Shown one piece after another: positions 8,783-16,824 of a DNA stretch of 64,000 nucleotides. The translations under genes were made by a program, and so were the position numbers. The notes under the pieces were generated by a model, which worked only from the letters and a program-made list of their open reading frames with translations, did not search any database and had not been told where the DNA came from. Position 1 is the stretch's first letter. Every line of letters starts with the position of its first letter. The stretch spans positions 496,001-560,000 of the forward strand of contig NZ_JAPNTZ010000007.1 in assembly GCF_026626335.1 (NCBI RefSeq). The letters are read 5' to 3'. This DNA is from Paractinoplanes pyxinae (GTDB taxonomy: Bacteria; Actinomycetota; Actinomycetes; Mycobacteriales; Micromonosporaceae).

Positions 8783-9341
8783 GGTTGCGGAGGACGACGA
8801 GCCCGGCTTCATCGCCTCGGCCGGGGCCACCCTGCGGCTGATCGCAGGGTGGGCCTGCGTGGCCCTGGGCGTGCTCGACCTGGCCATGGGCCTCACCGAC
8901 GTCTCGTACATCGCATTTCACGTCATGCTGCTGCTCACCGGGCTGCTTCTGCTGGGCGCGGGCCGCCGCGTCGGCCGGCCGACCCGCCTCGCCGGGCTGG
9001 CCGGTGGCCTGGTCGCCGGGCTGGGGCTGGTGGTCAGCGCGCTCCCGGCGCTGAGCGTGGCCTGCTGTTCGCGCGGGTACGCCGTACGGCACGGGTTTCC
9101 GTTCACGATGCTGGCCCGCGACCCCGGCGGCTGGCGGTTCGACCTGGCCCGCTCGGTGGCCGACCTGCTCTTCTGGCTGTGCGCCGGATTCATCGTGATG
9201 GTCGCGGTCACCCGGCTCCGGCCCGGTCGCCACGCGGCGGCACCGCCCCGGCCGCAGGCGCCGCAGACGGTCGCTCCGGGCCACGCCGAGGCGCGGAACA
9301 CCACCGACCGCAGCGCCGAGGAGCGCAATGTCCCGGGCTGA
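8775..9341 (+). CDS. Four-helix membrane protein, second tandem paralogue
   Basis: Unknown function, 188 residues. Hydrophobic helices lie near residues 20-40, 45-62, 70-92 and 130-152, with the loop SVACCSRGYAVRHGFPFTM between the third and fourth. ATG 8775 is chosen over GTG 8745 because GATACT (8762-8767) sits seven bases before it and the upstream context copies that of the preceding gene. The C-terminus is a short hydrophilic tail rich in Pro and Ala. Paired cysteines in an extracytoplasmic or interfacial loop could be redox-active; that is inference. Confidence 0.72.
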   Translation: MPEVAEDDEPGFIASAGATLRLIAGWACVALGVLDLAMGLTDVSYIAFHVMLLLTGLLLLGAGRRVGRPTRLAGLAGGLVAGLGLVVSALPALSVACCSRGYAVRHGFPFTMLARDPGGWRFDLARSVADLLFWLCAGFIVMVAVTRLRPGRHAAAPPRPQAPQTVAPGHAEARNTTDRSAEERNVPG

Positions 9342-9395
9342 GGCGCGGCGGCGGGCAGCGCGGGAAATGTCGTAGGGCTTCCGTAGTCTGGCCGG

Positions 9396-10637
9396 GTGAG
9401 TCAGCCCGAGCCGAGCGCGGCCCCCAAGAGCTCCCCCGAGGAGCCCTGGCCCGTCCGCGTCGTCAGTCAGAAGGTCGGCGCCTGGATCGCCAAGCTGGGC
9501 TGGGTCTGGGTCGACGGCCAGGTCGCCCAGATCAGCCGGCGGCCCGGCTCCACGGTGGTCTTCCTGACCCTGCGCGACCCTTCGGCCGACCTCAGCCTCA
9601 CCGTCACCGCCCACCGTGACGTGCTCGACGCGGGCGCGCCCGGGCTGGCCGAGGGCGCCCGGGTCACCCTGCACGCCAAGCCCGAGTTCTATCCGGCCCG
9701 GGGCTCGCTCAGCCTGCGGGCCGACGAGATCCGCCAGGTCGGCCTGGGCGAGCTGCTGGCCCGCCTCGAAAGGCTGAAAAAGCTGCTCGCCGCCGAGGGC
9801 CTGTTCGCCCGCGAGCGCAAGCGCCGGCTGCCCTTCCTGCCTCAGCGCATCGGCCTGATCACCGGCCGGGCCAGCGCCGCCGAGCGGGACGTGCTGATGA
9901 ACACCCGCCGCCGCTGGCCGTCGGTCGACTTCCGGGTGATCAACGTGCCGGTCCAGGGCCCCACCGCGGTGCCTCAGATCCTCGACGCGCTCAAGGTGCT
10001 CGACAACGACGAGTCGGTCGACGTCATCGTCATCGCCCGCGGCGGCGGCAGCGTCGAAGACCTGCTGCCCTTCTCCGACGAGGCGCTGTGCCGGGCCGTG
10101 TTCGGCGCCCGCACACCCGTGGTCAGCGCCATCGGCCACGAGACGGACGCGCCACTGCTCGACTACGTGGCCGACGTGCGCGCCTCCACCCCGACCGACG
10201 CGGCCAAGCGCCTCGTGCCCGACCTGGGCGAAGAGACGCAGCTCATCGACGTGGCCCGCCGCCGCCTGGAACGGGCGGTGCTCACCCTGGTCGAACGCGA
10301 GAGCCACCGCATCGAGTCGTGGCGGTCGCGCCCCTCGCTGGCCCGGCCCGAGCTGATGGTCGACCAGCGCGCGGCCGAGGTGACCGCCCTGCGCGACCGG
10401 GCCGTGCGCAGCCTCGACCACCGCCTGCGCCGCGCCGACGACGAGCTGCGTCACACGGTCGCCCGGCTGCGCGCGCTCTCCCCCGCGGCCACGCTGCAGC
10501 GCGGCTACGCGATCGTGCAGCGCGCCGACGGCCATGTCGTGCGGGCCGCGAGCGAAGTGAAGGTCGACGACGTCCTCCGCCTGCGGCTGGCCGAGGGTGA
10601 GCTGCGGGCCGCCGTCCAGAAAGAGGAGAAGCAGTGA
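9396..10637 (+). CDS. xseA: Exodeoxyribonuclease VII large subunit
   Basis: Catalytic subunit of ExoVII, which degrades single-stranded DNA from both ends. An N-terminal OB-fold (WVDGQVAQISRRPGSTVVFLTLRD, residues about 35-120) is followed by the nuclease core with RIGLITGRASAAERDVL, IVIARGGGSVEDLLPF and SAIGHETDAPLLDYVAD, then a coiled coil that binds XseB. Length (413) is normal. GTG 9396 has TAGTCT (9384-9389) six bases upstream. It shares GTGA with xseB, so the subunits are translationally coupled. Confidence 0.96.
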   Translation: MSQPEPSAAPKSSPEEPWPVRVVSQKVGAWIAKLGWVWVDGQVAQISRRPGSTVVFLTLRDPSADLSLTVTAHRDVLDAGAPGLAEGARVTLHAKPEFYPARGSLSLRADEIRQVGLGELLARLERLKKLLAAEGLFARERKRRLPFLPQRIGLITGRASAAERDVLMNTRRRWPSVDFRVINVPVQGPTAVPQILDALKVLDNDESVDVIVIARGGGSVEDLLPFSDEALCRAVFGARTPVVSAIGHETDAPLLDYVADVRASTPTDAAKRLVPDLGEETQLIDVARRRLERAVLTLVERESHRIESWRSRPSLARPELMVDQRAAEVTALRDRAVRSLDHRLRRADDELRHTVARLRALSPAATLQRGYAIVQRADGHVVRAASEVKVDDVLRLRLAEGELRAAVQKEEKQ

Positions 10638-10837
10638 GCGACGAGAAGTTGAGTTACGAGCAGGCGCGCACCGAACTGGCCGGCGTCGTCGAACGGCTGG
10701 AACAGGGCGGCAGCTCGCTGGAGGAGTCGCTGGCCCTGTGGGAGCGGGGCGAGAAGCTGGCCGACGTCTGCCAGCGCTGGCTCGACGGCGCCCGCGAGCG
10801 GATCGAGGCGGCCCGCGCCGCCCGCGCCGACGGCTAG
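10634..10837 (+). CDS. xseB: Exodeoxyribonuclease VII small subunit
   Basis: Small regulatory subunit of ExoVII, 67 residues, all helical, with the family pattern LSYEQARTELAGVVERLEQG and SLEESLALWERGEKLADVC. Its GTG overlaps the xseA TGA by four bases. The stop TAG interlocks with the stop of the convergent DUF4245 gene in CTAG (10834-10837). Confidence 0.95.
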   Translation: MSDEKLSYEQARTELAGVVERLEQGGSSLEESLALWERGEKLADVCQRWLDGARERIEAARAARADG

Positions 10838-11430
10838 CGCAGGCTGCCGGCCAGCGATTCCAGGTTCTCGGCGTCCGTCTTGCCGACGATGACCACCGTG
10901 CGGGCCGGGTCGGCCAGCACCAGCGCCTGCTCGCCCGGGCGGGCGTCGTAGAGGCGCCACACGCCGGTCTGGGCGCGGAACGTGCCGATCGGCTTGGCGT
11001 CCTGGCTCAGCTCCTGCGGCAGCAGAGTGTCGGTCGGCACGCTGCTCTGCACCAGCTGGATCGGGTCTTTGTCGGGGTCGACGTAGCCGATCCGCAGGGT
11101 GGCGCCGTTCTCGGCCCGCTTGAAGGTGGCGCTGACCGTGTGCCAGTCGTCGCTCAGCCCCTGGGGCGCCAGCACCGGGAACAACTTCGCCTGCTGCGCC
11201 TGCTGGATGGTCGGCGCCGGGTCGACCGCGACCGGCTTGTCGCCGTCGAGCACGAGGCGGTAGAAGGTCAGCAGCAGCGCGATCGGGATCAGCAGAACGG
11301 CCAGCGACATCACCATGTCCTTGGGCGAACGCTCCGAACCGCGGGCGAGCCGCACCGGCTGCTCGGGGGCGGCGGCTTCGGGCTGGGCGGGCGCGGGCGA
11401 GGCTGGTTCCACCCACCCATTGTTAACCAT
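10834..11430 (-). CDS. DUF4245 membrane-anchored protein
   Basis: Function unknown; 198 residues of the actinobacterial DUF4245 family. A short Pro/Ala-rich cytoplasmic leader is followed by one membrane helix (about residues 42-62, DMVMSLAVLLIPIALLL) and an extracytoplasmic domain with LSDDWHTVSATF and GVWRLYDARPGEQALVL. ATG 11430 is chosen as the first methionine before the leader; in-frame GTG or ATG codons further up to 11523 exist. It sits between xseB (convergent) and glpX (divergent), an arrangement I remember for its mycobacterial homologue as well. Confidence 0.82.
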   Translation of the reverse strand: MVNNGWVEPASPAPAQPEAAAPEQPVRLARGSERSPKDMVMSLAVLLIPIALLLTFYRLVLDGDKPVAVDPAPTIQQAQQAKLFPVLAPQGLSDDWHTVSATFKRAENGATLRIGYVDPDKDPIQLVQSSVPTDTLLPQELSQDAKPIGTFRAQTGVWRLYDARPGEQALVLADPARTVVIVGKTDAENLESLAGSLR

Positions 11431-11513
11431 GTCGCTGAGCCGAGACTTCGCGCGTCCGGGCATGTGAGGATCGGTGGACCCACCAAGCCCCGCAACGTCG
11501 CGAGGAGGCGCCC

Positions 11514-12557
11514 ATGCCCGCACGGGTCCCGCAGGATCTCGACCGCAACATCGCCCTCGATCTGGTCCGCGTCACCGAGGCCGCCGCGATGGCGGCCGGC
11601 CGCTGGGTCGGCCGCGGCGACAAGAACGGCGGTGACGGCGCCGCCGTCGACGCCATGCGCAAACTGATCAATTCGATTCAGATGCGCGGCACCGTGGTCA
11701 TCGGTGAGGGCGAGAAGGACGAGGCGCCCATGCTCTTCAACGGGGAGCAGGTGGGCGACGGCACCGGCCCCGAGGTCGACGTGGCCGTGGACCCGATCGA
11801 CGGCACCACGCTGATGAGCAAGGGCATGCCCGGCGCCGTCGCGGTGCTGGCCGTGGCCGAGCGCGGCGCCATGTTCGACCCCAGCGCCGTCTTCTACATG
11901 GAGAAGATCGCCGTCGGCCCGGACTGCGCCGATGTCGTGGACATCAACGCCGGCACGGCCGAGAACCTGCGCCGCATCGCCCGGGCCAAGCGGTCCAGCA
12001 TCAACGACGTGACCGTCTGCATCCTCGACCGGCCGCGCCACGCGCAGCTGGTCGAAGAGGTCCGCCAGGCCGGCGCCAACATCAAGTTCATCTCCGACGG
12101 CGACATCGCCGGGGCCATCTCGGCCGCCCGGTCCGAGTCCGACGTGGACGTGCTGATGGGCATCGGCGGCACGCCCGAGGGGATCACCGCGGCCTGCGCG
12201 CTCAAGTGCCTGGGCGGCATGATCCAGGCCAAGCTGTGGCCGCGCGACGACGCCGAGCGCGAGAAGGCGCTGGCCGCCGGGCACGACCTCGACCGCGTGC
12301 TCACCACCGACGACCTGGTCACCGGGGACAACTGCTTCTTCGTGGCCACCGGCGTGACCTCGGGCGACCTGCTCAAGGGCGTTCGTTACCGCTCGGGCGG
12401 CGCGCACACCCAGTCGATCGTCATGCGGTCCAAGAGCGGCACCATCCGGGTGATCGACTCGTACCACCGGCTCGAGAAGCTGGCCCTCTATTCGGCCGTC
12501 GACTTCGACGGCCACCTGCCGACCGTACCGCTGGGCGACGGCGACCCCGTTATCTGA
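11514..12557 (+). CDS. glpX: Fructose-1,6-bisphosphatase class II
   Basis: Gluconeogenic enzyme hydrolysing fructose 1,6-bisphosphate to fructose 6-phosphate, metal dependent. Family signatures are GEGEKDEAPML (about residues 64-74), VDPIDGTT (about 92-99), DRPRHAQLVEEVR and GIGGTPEGITAACALKCLGG. Length 347 is typical. ATG 11514 follows a good ribosome binding site (GAGGAGG, 6-7 bases upstream), so this is a leadered gene. A terminator hairpin follows. PckG in the same window feeds the same pathway. Confidence 0.96.
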   Translation: MPARVPQDLDRNIALDLVRVTEAAAMAAGRWVGRGDKNGGDGAAVDAMRKLINSIQMRGTVVIGEGEKDEAPMLFNGEQVGDGTGPEVDVAVDPIDGTTLMSKGMPGAVAVLAVAERGAMFDPSAVFYMEKIAVGPDCADVVDINAGTAENLRRIARAKRSSINDVTVCILDRPRHAQLVEEVRQAGANIKFISDGDIAGAISAARSESDVDVLMGIGGTPEGITAACALKCLGGMIQAKLWPRDDAEREKALAAGHDLDRVLTTDDLVTGDNCFFVATGVTSGDLLKGVRYRSGGAHTQSIVMRSKSGTIRVIDSYHRLEKLALYSAVDFDGHLPTVPLGDGDPVI

Positions 12558-12569
12558 GAACTAGCTGAT

Positions 12570-12599
12570 GGCAGGGTCCGCCCATTGGCGGGCCTTGCC
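12570..12599 (+). terminator. Hairpin after glpX
   Basis: Thirteen-base stem (12570-12582 with 12587-12599, including two G-T pairs) with loop CATT, 12 bases after the glpX stop. Confidence 0.65.
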
Positions 12600-12620
12600 G
12601 TTGCCTGGAACTATCGAATG

Positions 12621-13280
12621 ATGAGTTACGGGGCGCAAGCACGCGCGGACGCCGAGGCGAAGTTCGGCACTGATGCTTTCTACGCGTCCCTGGGCCGGGC
12701 GTTCGTGACCATGTGCGCCGTCATCCCGGTGCTCTTCCTGGTCGAGGCGATCGACGTCGGCATCGGCTCGGGCCAGCTCGACGTGGCCGGCGGCATCATC
12801 CCGCACCGCATCGACGGCCTGGACGGCGTGTTGTTCAGCCCGTTCCTGCACGCCGGGTGGGATCACCTCTACGGCAACGCCGTGCCGCTGATCCTGGTCG
12901 GCACGTTCGCGCTGGCCGGCGGCACGAAGCGGTTCATCTGGTCGACCTTCGTGATCATGCTGGTGAGCGGTCTCGGCGTCTGGTTCGTGGGCGACCCCAA
13001 CAGCGTGGTCGTCGGGGCCAGCGGCGTCATCTTCGGCTATCTGGGCCTGCTGCTGACCCGCGGCCTGGTCGAGCGTTCGTGGTGGAACCTGGGTGTGGCC
13101 GCCTTCATCGGCTTGCTGTACTGGTACCAGCTCTACAACATCCTGCCGACCGACCAGCCCGTGTCGTGGCAGGGCCACCTGCTGGGCCTGCTGGGCGGTG
13201 CGATCGCGGCCATCATTTTCCGCCGCAAGCGGGTCCGCCCCGCATCCTCGGCCGGCGACACGTCGACGCTGAAGTTCTAA
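12621..13280 (+). CDS. Rhomboid family intramembrane serine protease
   Basis: Polytopic membrane protease of about 219 residues cleaving substrates inside the bilayer. The catalytic serine lies in VVGASGVIFGYLG (GxSG motif, near residue 138) and the partner histidine in WQGHLLGLLGGAIA (near residue 188). The HAGWDHLYGNAVPL segment matches the conserved loop and helix of rhomboids. Two adjacent ATG codons, 12618 and 12621, are possible; the second has AACTAT (12609-12614) six bases upstream. Its TAA interlocks with the TAG of the convergent secreted protease in CTAA (13277-13280). Confidence 0.92.
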   Translation: MSYGAQARADAEAKFGTDAFYASLGRAFVTMCAVIPVLFLVEAIDVGIGSGQLDVAGGIIPHRIDGLDGVLFSPFLHAGWDHLYGNAVPLILVGTFALAGGTKRFIWSTFVIMLVSGLGVWFVGDPNSVVVGASGVIFGYLGLLLTRGLVERSWWNLGVAAFIGLLYWYQLYNILPTDQPVSWQGHLLGLLGGAIAAIIFRRKRVRPASSAGDTSTLKF

Positions 13281-14053
13281 CGCAGTTTCCGTACGGCGGC
13301 CTTGATCGCGGGGCGGAAGGTGGACAGCTGGGTGTAGACGCCCGGGTAACCGTTCCGGGCGCAGCCCAGCCCCCAGCTCACGATGCCCACCTGCACCCAT
13401 TCGCCGTGCCGGCCGTGGCCGATCATCGGGCCGCCGCTGTCGCCCTGGCACGTGTCGACGCCGGGCGAGCCGGCACACAGCTGCTCGTCGGGCACAAGAG
13501 CCACACCCATTTTCTGGTACGCCGTGGCGCAGGTGCCGTCGGGCACGGTGGGCACAGTCGCGTAGTGCAGGCGCTCCTCCTGCTGGATCGAGTCCTCGCG
13601 GGTCTGGCCCCAGCCCATCACCACGTACCGCCCGTCACCGATCGCGTCGCGGCCGATGGGCAGGGTCGGCAGGTGCAGGGGCTTGTCGAGCCGTACGACC
13701 GCCCAGTCGTCCCCGTGGACCTCGTCGACGAAGCCCTCGGCTCGGATCACCCGTTCCGACCGGGCCGTCTGGGCACGACGGGATTTGAGGTCGGTGACGC
13801 CCGCGGTGACGATGATGCTCTTGTTCTTGCCGGTGCCCTCGACGCAGTGCCCCGCGGTGAGCACGACCCGGGGGTCGACCAGCGTCCCGCCGCAGCCCAT
13901 CGAGAGCCGCACCGCCCACGGGAACTTGCCCTGTGGCGCCACCAGACCGCCGACCACCGGCCGGACCGTCCGGGCGTCACGACTGGCTTGAGCGGGCTGC
14001 CCGCCGATCAGGAGCAATGCGGCCAAGGCCAGCAAAGCGGCTTTTCGGACCAT
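13277..14053 (-). CDS. Secreted trypsin-like serine protease (S1 family)
   Basis: Exported endopeptidase of 258 residues. A signal peptide (residues 1-23, ending AQA) precedes a short propeptide and VVGG, the usual activation site start. The triad is visible: His in TAGHCV, Asp in DDWAVVRL, Ser in GDSGGPMIG. The Asp six residues before the serine (DTCQGDSGG) implies cleavage after Arg or Lys. Paired cysteines fit S1 disulfides. It is the only gene on its transcript; the terminator of the preceding transglycosylase gene lies just upstream. Confidence 0.93.
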   Translation of the reverse strand: MVRKAALLALAALLLIGGQPAQASRDARTVRPVVGGLVAPQGKFPWAVRLSMGCGGTLVDPRVVLTAGHCVEGTGKNKSIIVTAGVTDLKSRRAQTARSERVIRAEGFVDEVHGDDWAVVRLDKPLHLPTLPIGRDAIGDGRYVVMGWGQTREDSIQQEERLHYATVPTVPDGTCATAYQKMGVALVPDEQLCAGSPGVDTCQGDSGGPMIGHGRHGEWVQVGIVSWGLGCARNGYPGVYTQLSTFRPAIKAAVRKLR

Positions 14054-14075
14054 ACGCCCATTTGATCACAGCAAA

Positions 14076-14106
14076 ACGGGCCGCGCGGGTTCGCCGCGCG
14101 GCCCGT
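14076..14106 (-). terminator. Intrinsic terminator of the transglycosylase gene
   Basis: Perfect 13-base stem (14076-14088 with 14094-14106), five-base loop, followed on the minus strand by TTTT. It lies 16 bases after the transglycosylase stop. Confidence 0.85.
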
Positions 14107-14122
14107 CATACTGCTTGTCTAC

Positions 14123-14857
14123 TTAGTACCAACCCACGTCCTGTGAGTGGCCCCACGCGCTGCACGGGGTGCCGTAGCGACCCTCGATGTAGCCGAGACC
14201 CCACTCGATCTGGGTGGCCGGGTTGGACTTCCAGTCGCTGCCGGCCGACGCCATCTTGCTGCCCGGCAGGGCCTGCGGGATGCCGTACGCGCCCGAGCTG
14301 CGGTTGGTGGCCTTGTGGTTCCAGCCGCTTTCCTTCTTCCACAGCTTCTCGAGGCAGGAGAACTGGGAGATCTTGAAGCCGGCGTCGAGCATGAGCGAGC
14401 AACCGATGGCCCGGTTGCCGCTGAACTCGTCGCACGAGGCCGGGATGTCGCCGGTGAACTCCGGTGTGCTGCCCGAGTCCTCGTCGCTGTCGGCCTTCTT
14501 CTTGGCCGCCTCTTCCTCGGCCTTCTTCTTGGCAGCTTCCTCGTCGGCCTTCTTCTTGGCGATGGCTTTCGTCTCGAGCTTGTGCGCCTTGTCGGCGGCG
14601 ACCTTGGCCGCGGTGGCGGCCTTGGCGGCGGCGTCACCCTCGGCCTCGCGGCGGGAGGCGCGCGCGGCGGCGTGCTCGGCCTGGCGCTGCTTCAGCAGCA
14701 TCACGTCGTCGACGGCGGCAACCTGCGCGACGGTGCTGGCTTCGGCGGACTGCTGAACTTCGCGGTCTGTTCCGAGGTAGATGCCGGTGGCCGCACCCGC
14801 GACAAGCAGGCTGACCGAGGCAACTCGTACTCCGACCCGGCTCAAGAGCCGATTCAC
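14123..14857 (-). CDS. Lytic transglycosylase (SLT/Rpf-like fold) with long charged linker
   Basis: Cell-wall enzyme cleaving peptidoglycan glycan strands outside the membrane. The 244-residue form has an N-terminal signal or anchor (VASVSLLVAGAATGIYLG), a long Ala/Lys/Glu helical linker with AAKKKADEE-type repeats (about residues 60-150) and a C-terminal lysozyme-like domain: LWKKESGWNHKATN (catalytic Glu), SSGAYGIPQALPGSKM, QIEWGLGYIEGRYG and a terminal GWY. GTG 14857 is chosen because it directly precedes the signal and has GAAGGGAAC upstream; GTG 14974 is an alternative. A perfect CRP-type palindrome lies upstream at 15035-15054. Confidence 0.88.
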   Translation of the reverse strand: MNRLLSRVGVRVASVSLLVAGAATGIYLGTDREVQQSAEASTVAQVAAVDDVMLLKQRQAEHAAARASRREAEGDAAAKAATAAKVAADKAHKLETKAIAKKKADEEAAKKKAEEEAAKKKADSDEDSGSTPEFTGDIPASCDEFSGNRAIGCSLMLDAGFKISQFSCLEKLWKKESGWNHKATNRSSGAYGIPQALPGSKMASAGSDWKSNPATQIEWGLGYIEGRYGTPCSAWGHSQDVGWY

Positions 14858-15034
14858 GAAGGTTCCCTTCGTCGGGGGCAATGACGCGGCGACCGCCACC
14901 GGAAAGGTGGCCGGACACGCCGCGAGCACCGCGACCCATCGGCTCGAAACTCGATCTTCGACCACGATGAACACGCATGGCGCTCGTCAGACACCATGGC
15001 CCACGGTGAAGTGGATGTGAAATGACGACGCGGT

Positions 15035-15054
15035 CTTGTGAACTTGCTCACAAG
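15035..15054 (-). promoter_or_regulatory. CRP-type operator TGTGA-N6-TCACA upstream of transglycosylase gene
   Basis: Perfect palindrome with seven-base arms (15035-15041 and 15048-15054) and six-base spacer; its core is the exact CRP/FNR-family consensus. It is the only such site seen in an intergenic region here and lies about 180 bases before the chosen start of the transglycosylase gene. Binding is inferred from sequence only. Confidence 0.6.
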
Positions 15055-15105
15055 AATGACACGCTTAAACCGGGTGAAAAAGCCCGTAAATCGCGACACT
15101 CCGGA

Positions 15106-15136
15106 GGGGAATCCGCGCTCACGGCACGGATTCCCC
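15106..15136 (-). terminator. Hairpin after phoH2
   Basis: Ten-base perfect stem (15106-15115 with 15127-15136) and 11-base loop, starting seven bases after the phoH2 stop on the minus strand. Confidence 0.65.
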
Positions 15137-15143
15137 CCACTAC

Positions 15144-16553
15144 TCAGAGTGGAATTTCCTCCAGCAGATCGGTGACCACTTCAGCGATCGGCGACCGCTC
15201 GGAACGGGTCAGCGTGACGTGCGCGAAGATCGGGTGGCCCTTGAGCGCCTCGATCACCGCCGTGACGCCGTCGTGCCGGCCGACGCGCAGGTTGTCGCGC
15301 TGAGCCACGTCGTGCGTGAGCACCACGCGCGAGCCCTGGCCGATACGCGAGAGCACAGTGAGCAGCACGTTGCGTTCCAGCGACTGCGCCTCGTCGACGA
15401 TCACGAAGGCGTCGTGCAGGCTGCGGCCTCGGATGTGGGTCAGCGGAAGCACCTCGAGCATCCCGCGCGCCATCACCTCTTCGACCACATTGGCGTGCAC
15501 GACGGCGCCCAGTGTGTCGAAGACGGCCTGTGCCCAGGGCGACATCTTCTCGTTCTCGGTGCCGGGCAGATAGCCGAGCTCCTGGCCACCGACGGCGTAC
15601 AGCGGACGGAACACGATGACCTTTTTGTGGCGGTTGCGCTCCATTGTGGCTTCGAGTCCCGCGCACAGCGCGAGCGCCGACTTGCCGGTGCCGGCCCGGC
15701 CGCCGAGCGAGACGATGCCGATCGACTCGTCCAGCAGCAGGTCCAGGGCGACCCGCTGCTCGGCCGACCGGCCACGCAGCCCGAATGCCTCACGGTCACC
15801 GCGTACCAGTCGTACGGTCTTGTCGGGGTTGACCCGGCCCAGCGCCGACCCGCGCGGCGAGTGAACGACGAGGCCCGTGTGACAGGGCAGGTGGTCGACC
15901 TCTTCCAGCTCGAGCTCGTCGCCGCTGTAGAGCGCGTTGACCTCGTCCTCGCCGAGCTTGAGATCGGCCATGCCGGTCCACGTCGGGTCGCTGGCCTGAC
16001 CGTGACGGTACTCGTCGGCGGTGATGCCGACCGATGCCGCCTTGACCCGCAGCGGCATGTCCTTGCTGACCAGAGTTACCTCACGGCCCTCGGCGGCGAG
16101 CCCGAGGGCCACCGAGAGGATCCGGGTGTCGTTCGAGTCGTTGCGGAAGCCCTGCGGCAGCACGCTCTGGTCGGCGTGGTTGAGCTCGACGCGCAGCGTG
16201 CCGCCCTCGTCGTTGCAGAGCACAGGCTGGTCGAGCCGGCCGTACTTGATCCGCAATTCGTCCAGGAACCGCAGCGACTGCCGCGCGAACCACCCGAGCT
16301 CGGGGTGGTGACGCTTGCCCTCCAACTCGCTGATGACCACGAGGGGAATGACCACCTCGTGATCGGTGAAGCGGCGGAACGCCGCCGGGTCGGACAGCAG
16401 GACCGAAGTGTCCAGAACGAAAACACGGCCCTCAGGGGCCGGTTCCGCGTCAGCGTGCCTGTCCCGGGACTTGCGCCCGGTACGCGCTGTGCTGGGAGAG
16501 ACTTCGGCGGCCGAGTCGCGGGCGACGTCGGCGTCTGATCGGCGAGATGTCAC
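15144..16553 (-). CDS. phoH2: PIN-PhoH family ATPase/ribonuclease (PhoH2)
   Basis: Fusion of a PIN-domain ribonuclease and a PhoH ATPase, a type described as an RNA helicase/RNase in mycobacteria. The PIN domain starts with FVLDTSVLLSDP (acidic metal ligand) and includes ISELEGKRHHPELG and NDTRILSVALGL; the ATPase has Walker A GGRAGTGKSALAL and Walker B-like FVIVDEAQSLE. Starting at GTG 16553 gives 469 residues with a disordered leader of about 45 residues before the PIN domain; a longer start at 16658 is possible and a shorter one cannot be excluded. No promoter box decides the start. Confidence 0.9.
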   Translation of the reverse strand: MTSRRSDADVARDSAAEVSPSTARTGRKSRDRHADAEPAPEGRVFVLDTSVLLSDPAAFRRFTDHEVVIPLVVISELEGKRHHPELGWFARQSLRFLDELRIKYGRLDQPVLCNDEGGTLRVELNHADQSVLPQGFRNDSNDTRILSVALGLAAEGREVTLVSKDMPLRVKAASVGITADEYRHGQASDPTWTGMADLKLGEDEVNALYSGDELELEEVDHLPCHTGLVVHSPRGSALGRVNPDKTVRLVRGDREAFGLRGRSAEQRVALDLLLDESIGIVSLGGRAGTGKSALALCAGLEATMERNRHKKVIVFRPLYAVGGQELGYLPGTENEKMSPWAQAVFDTLGAVVHANVVEEVMARGMLEVLPLTHIRGRSLHDAFVIVDEAQSLERNVLLTVLSRIGQGSRVVLTHDVAQRDNLRVGRHDGVTAVIEALKGHPIFAHVTLTRSERSPIAEVVTDLLEEIPL

Positions 16554-16824
16554 AGGCCTGCTCCAGCGGCGGGCGTGCAACCCGGTACGCCCGCGGTCCG
16601 CCACCTCCGGCGCCCGTCTCTCATGCACGGGGTCGGATTGCGGGGCCCCGTGGCGCACTTGTCGCAGGTCCGGGCCGGCCGGCTGGCTCGGGATGACCCC
16701 GTGCCATGACTCAAACGCTAGCGGTCAACTGCGCTGCGCGGTAGTACGCAAAAACGGGTGACGGACGACGTCCAGGCAAATTTCTCCGGCATGAAACGTC
16801 ACCTCAGGCGGGTAATCTGACCCC

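Noticed and set aside
8520..10535. 671-codon minus-strand frame opposite the membrane paralogues and xseA
   Set aside because: Antisense shadow without domain motifs; xseA on the plus strand is unambiguous.
14858..15143. Possible c-di-AMP (ydaO) riboswitch in the long leader of the transglycosylase gene
   Set aside because: The location fits what is known for actinobacterial cell-wall hydrolases, but the conserved core segments of that riboswitch are not visible on the minus strand; only a CRP-type palindrome and the phoH2 terminator were found.
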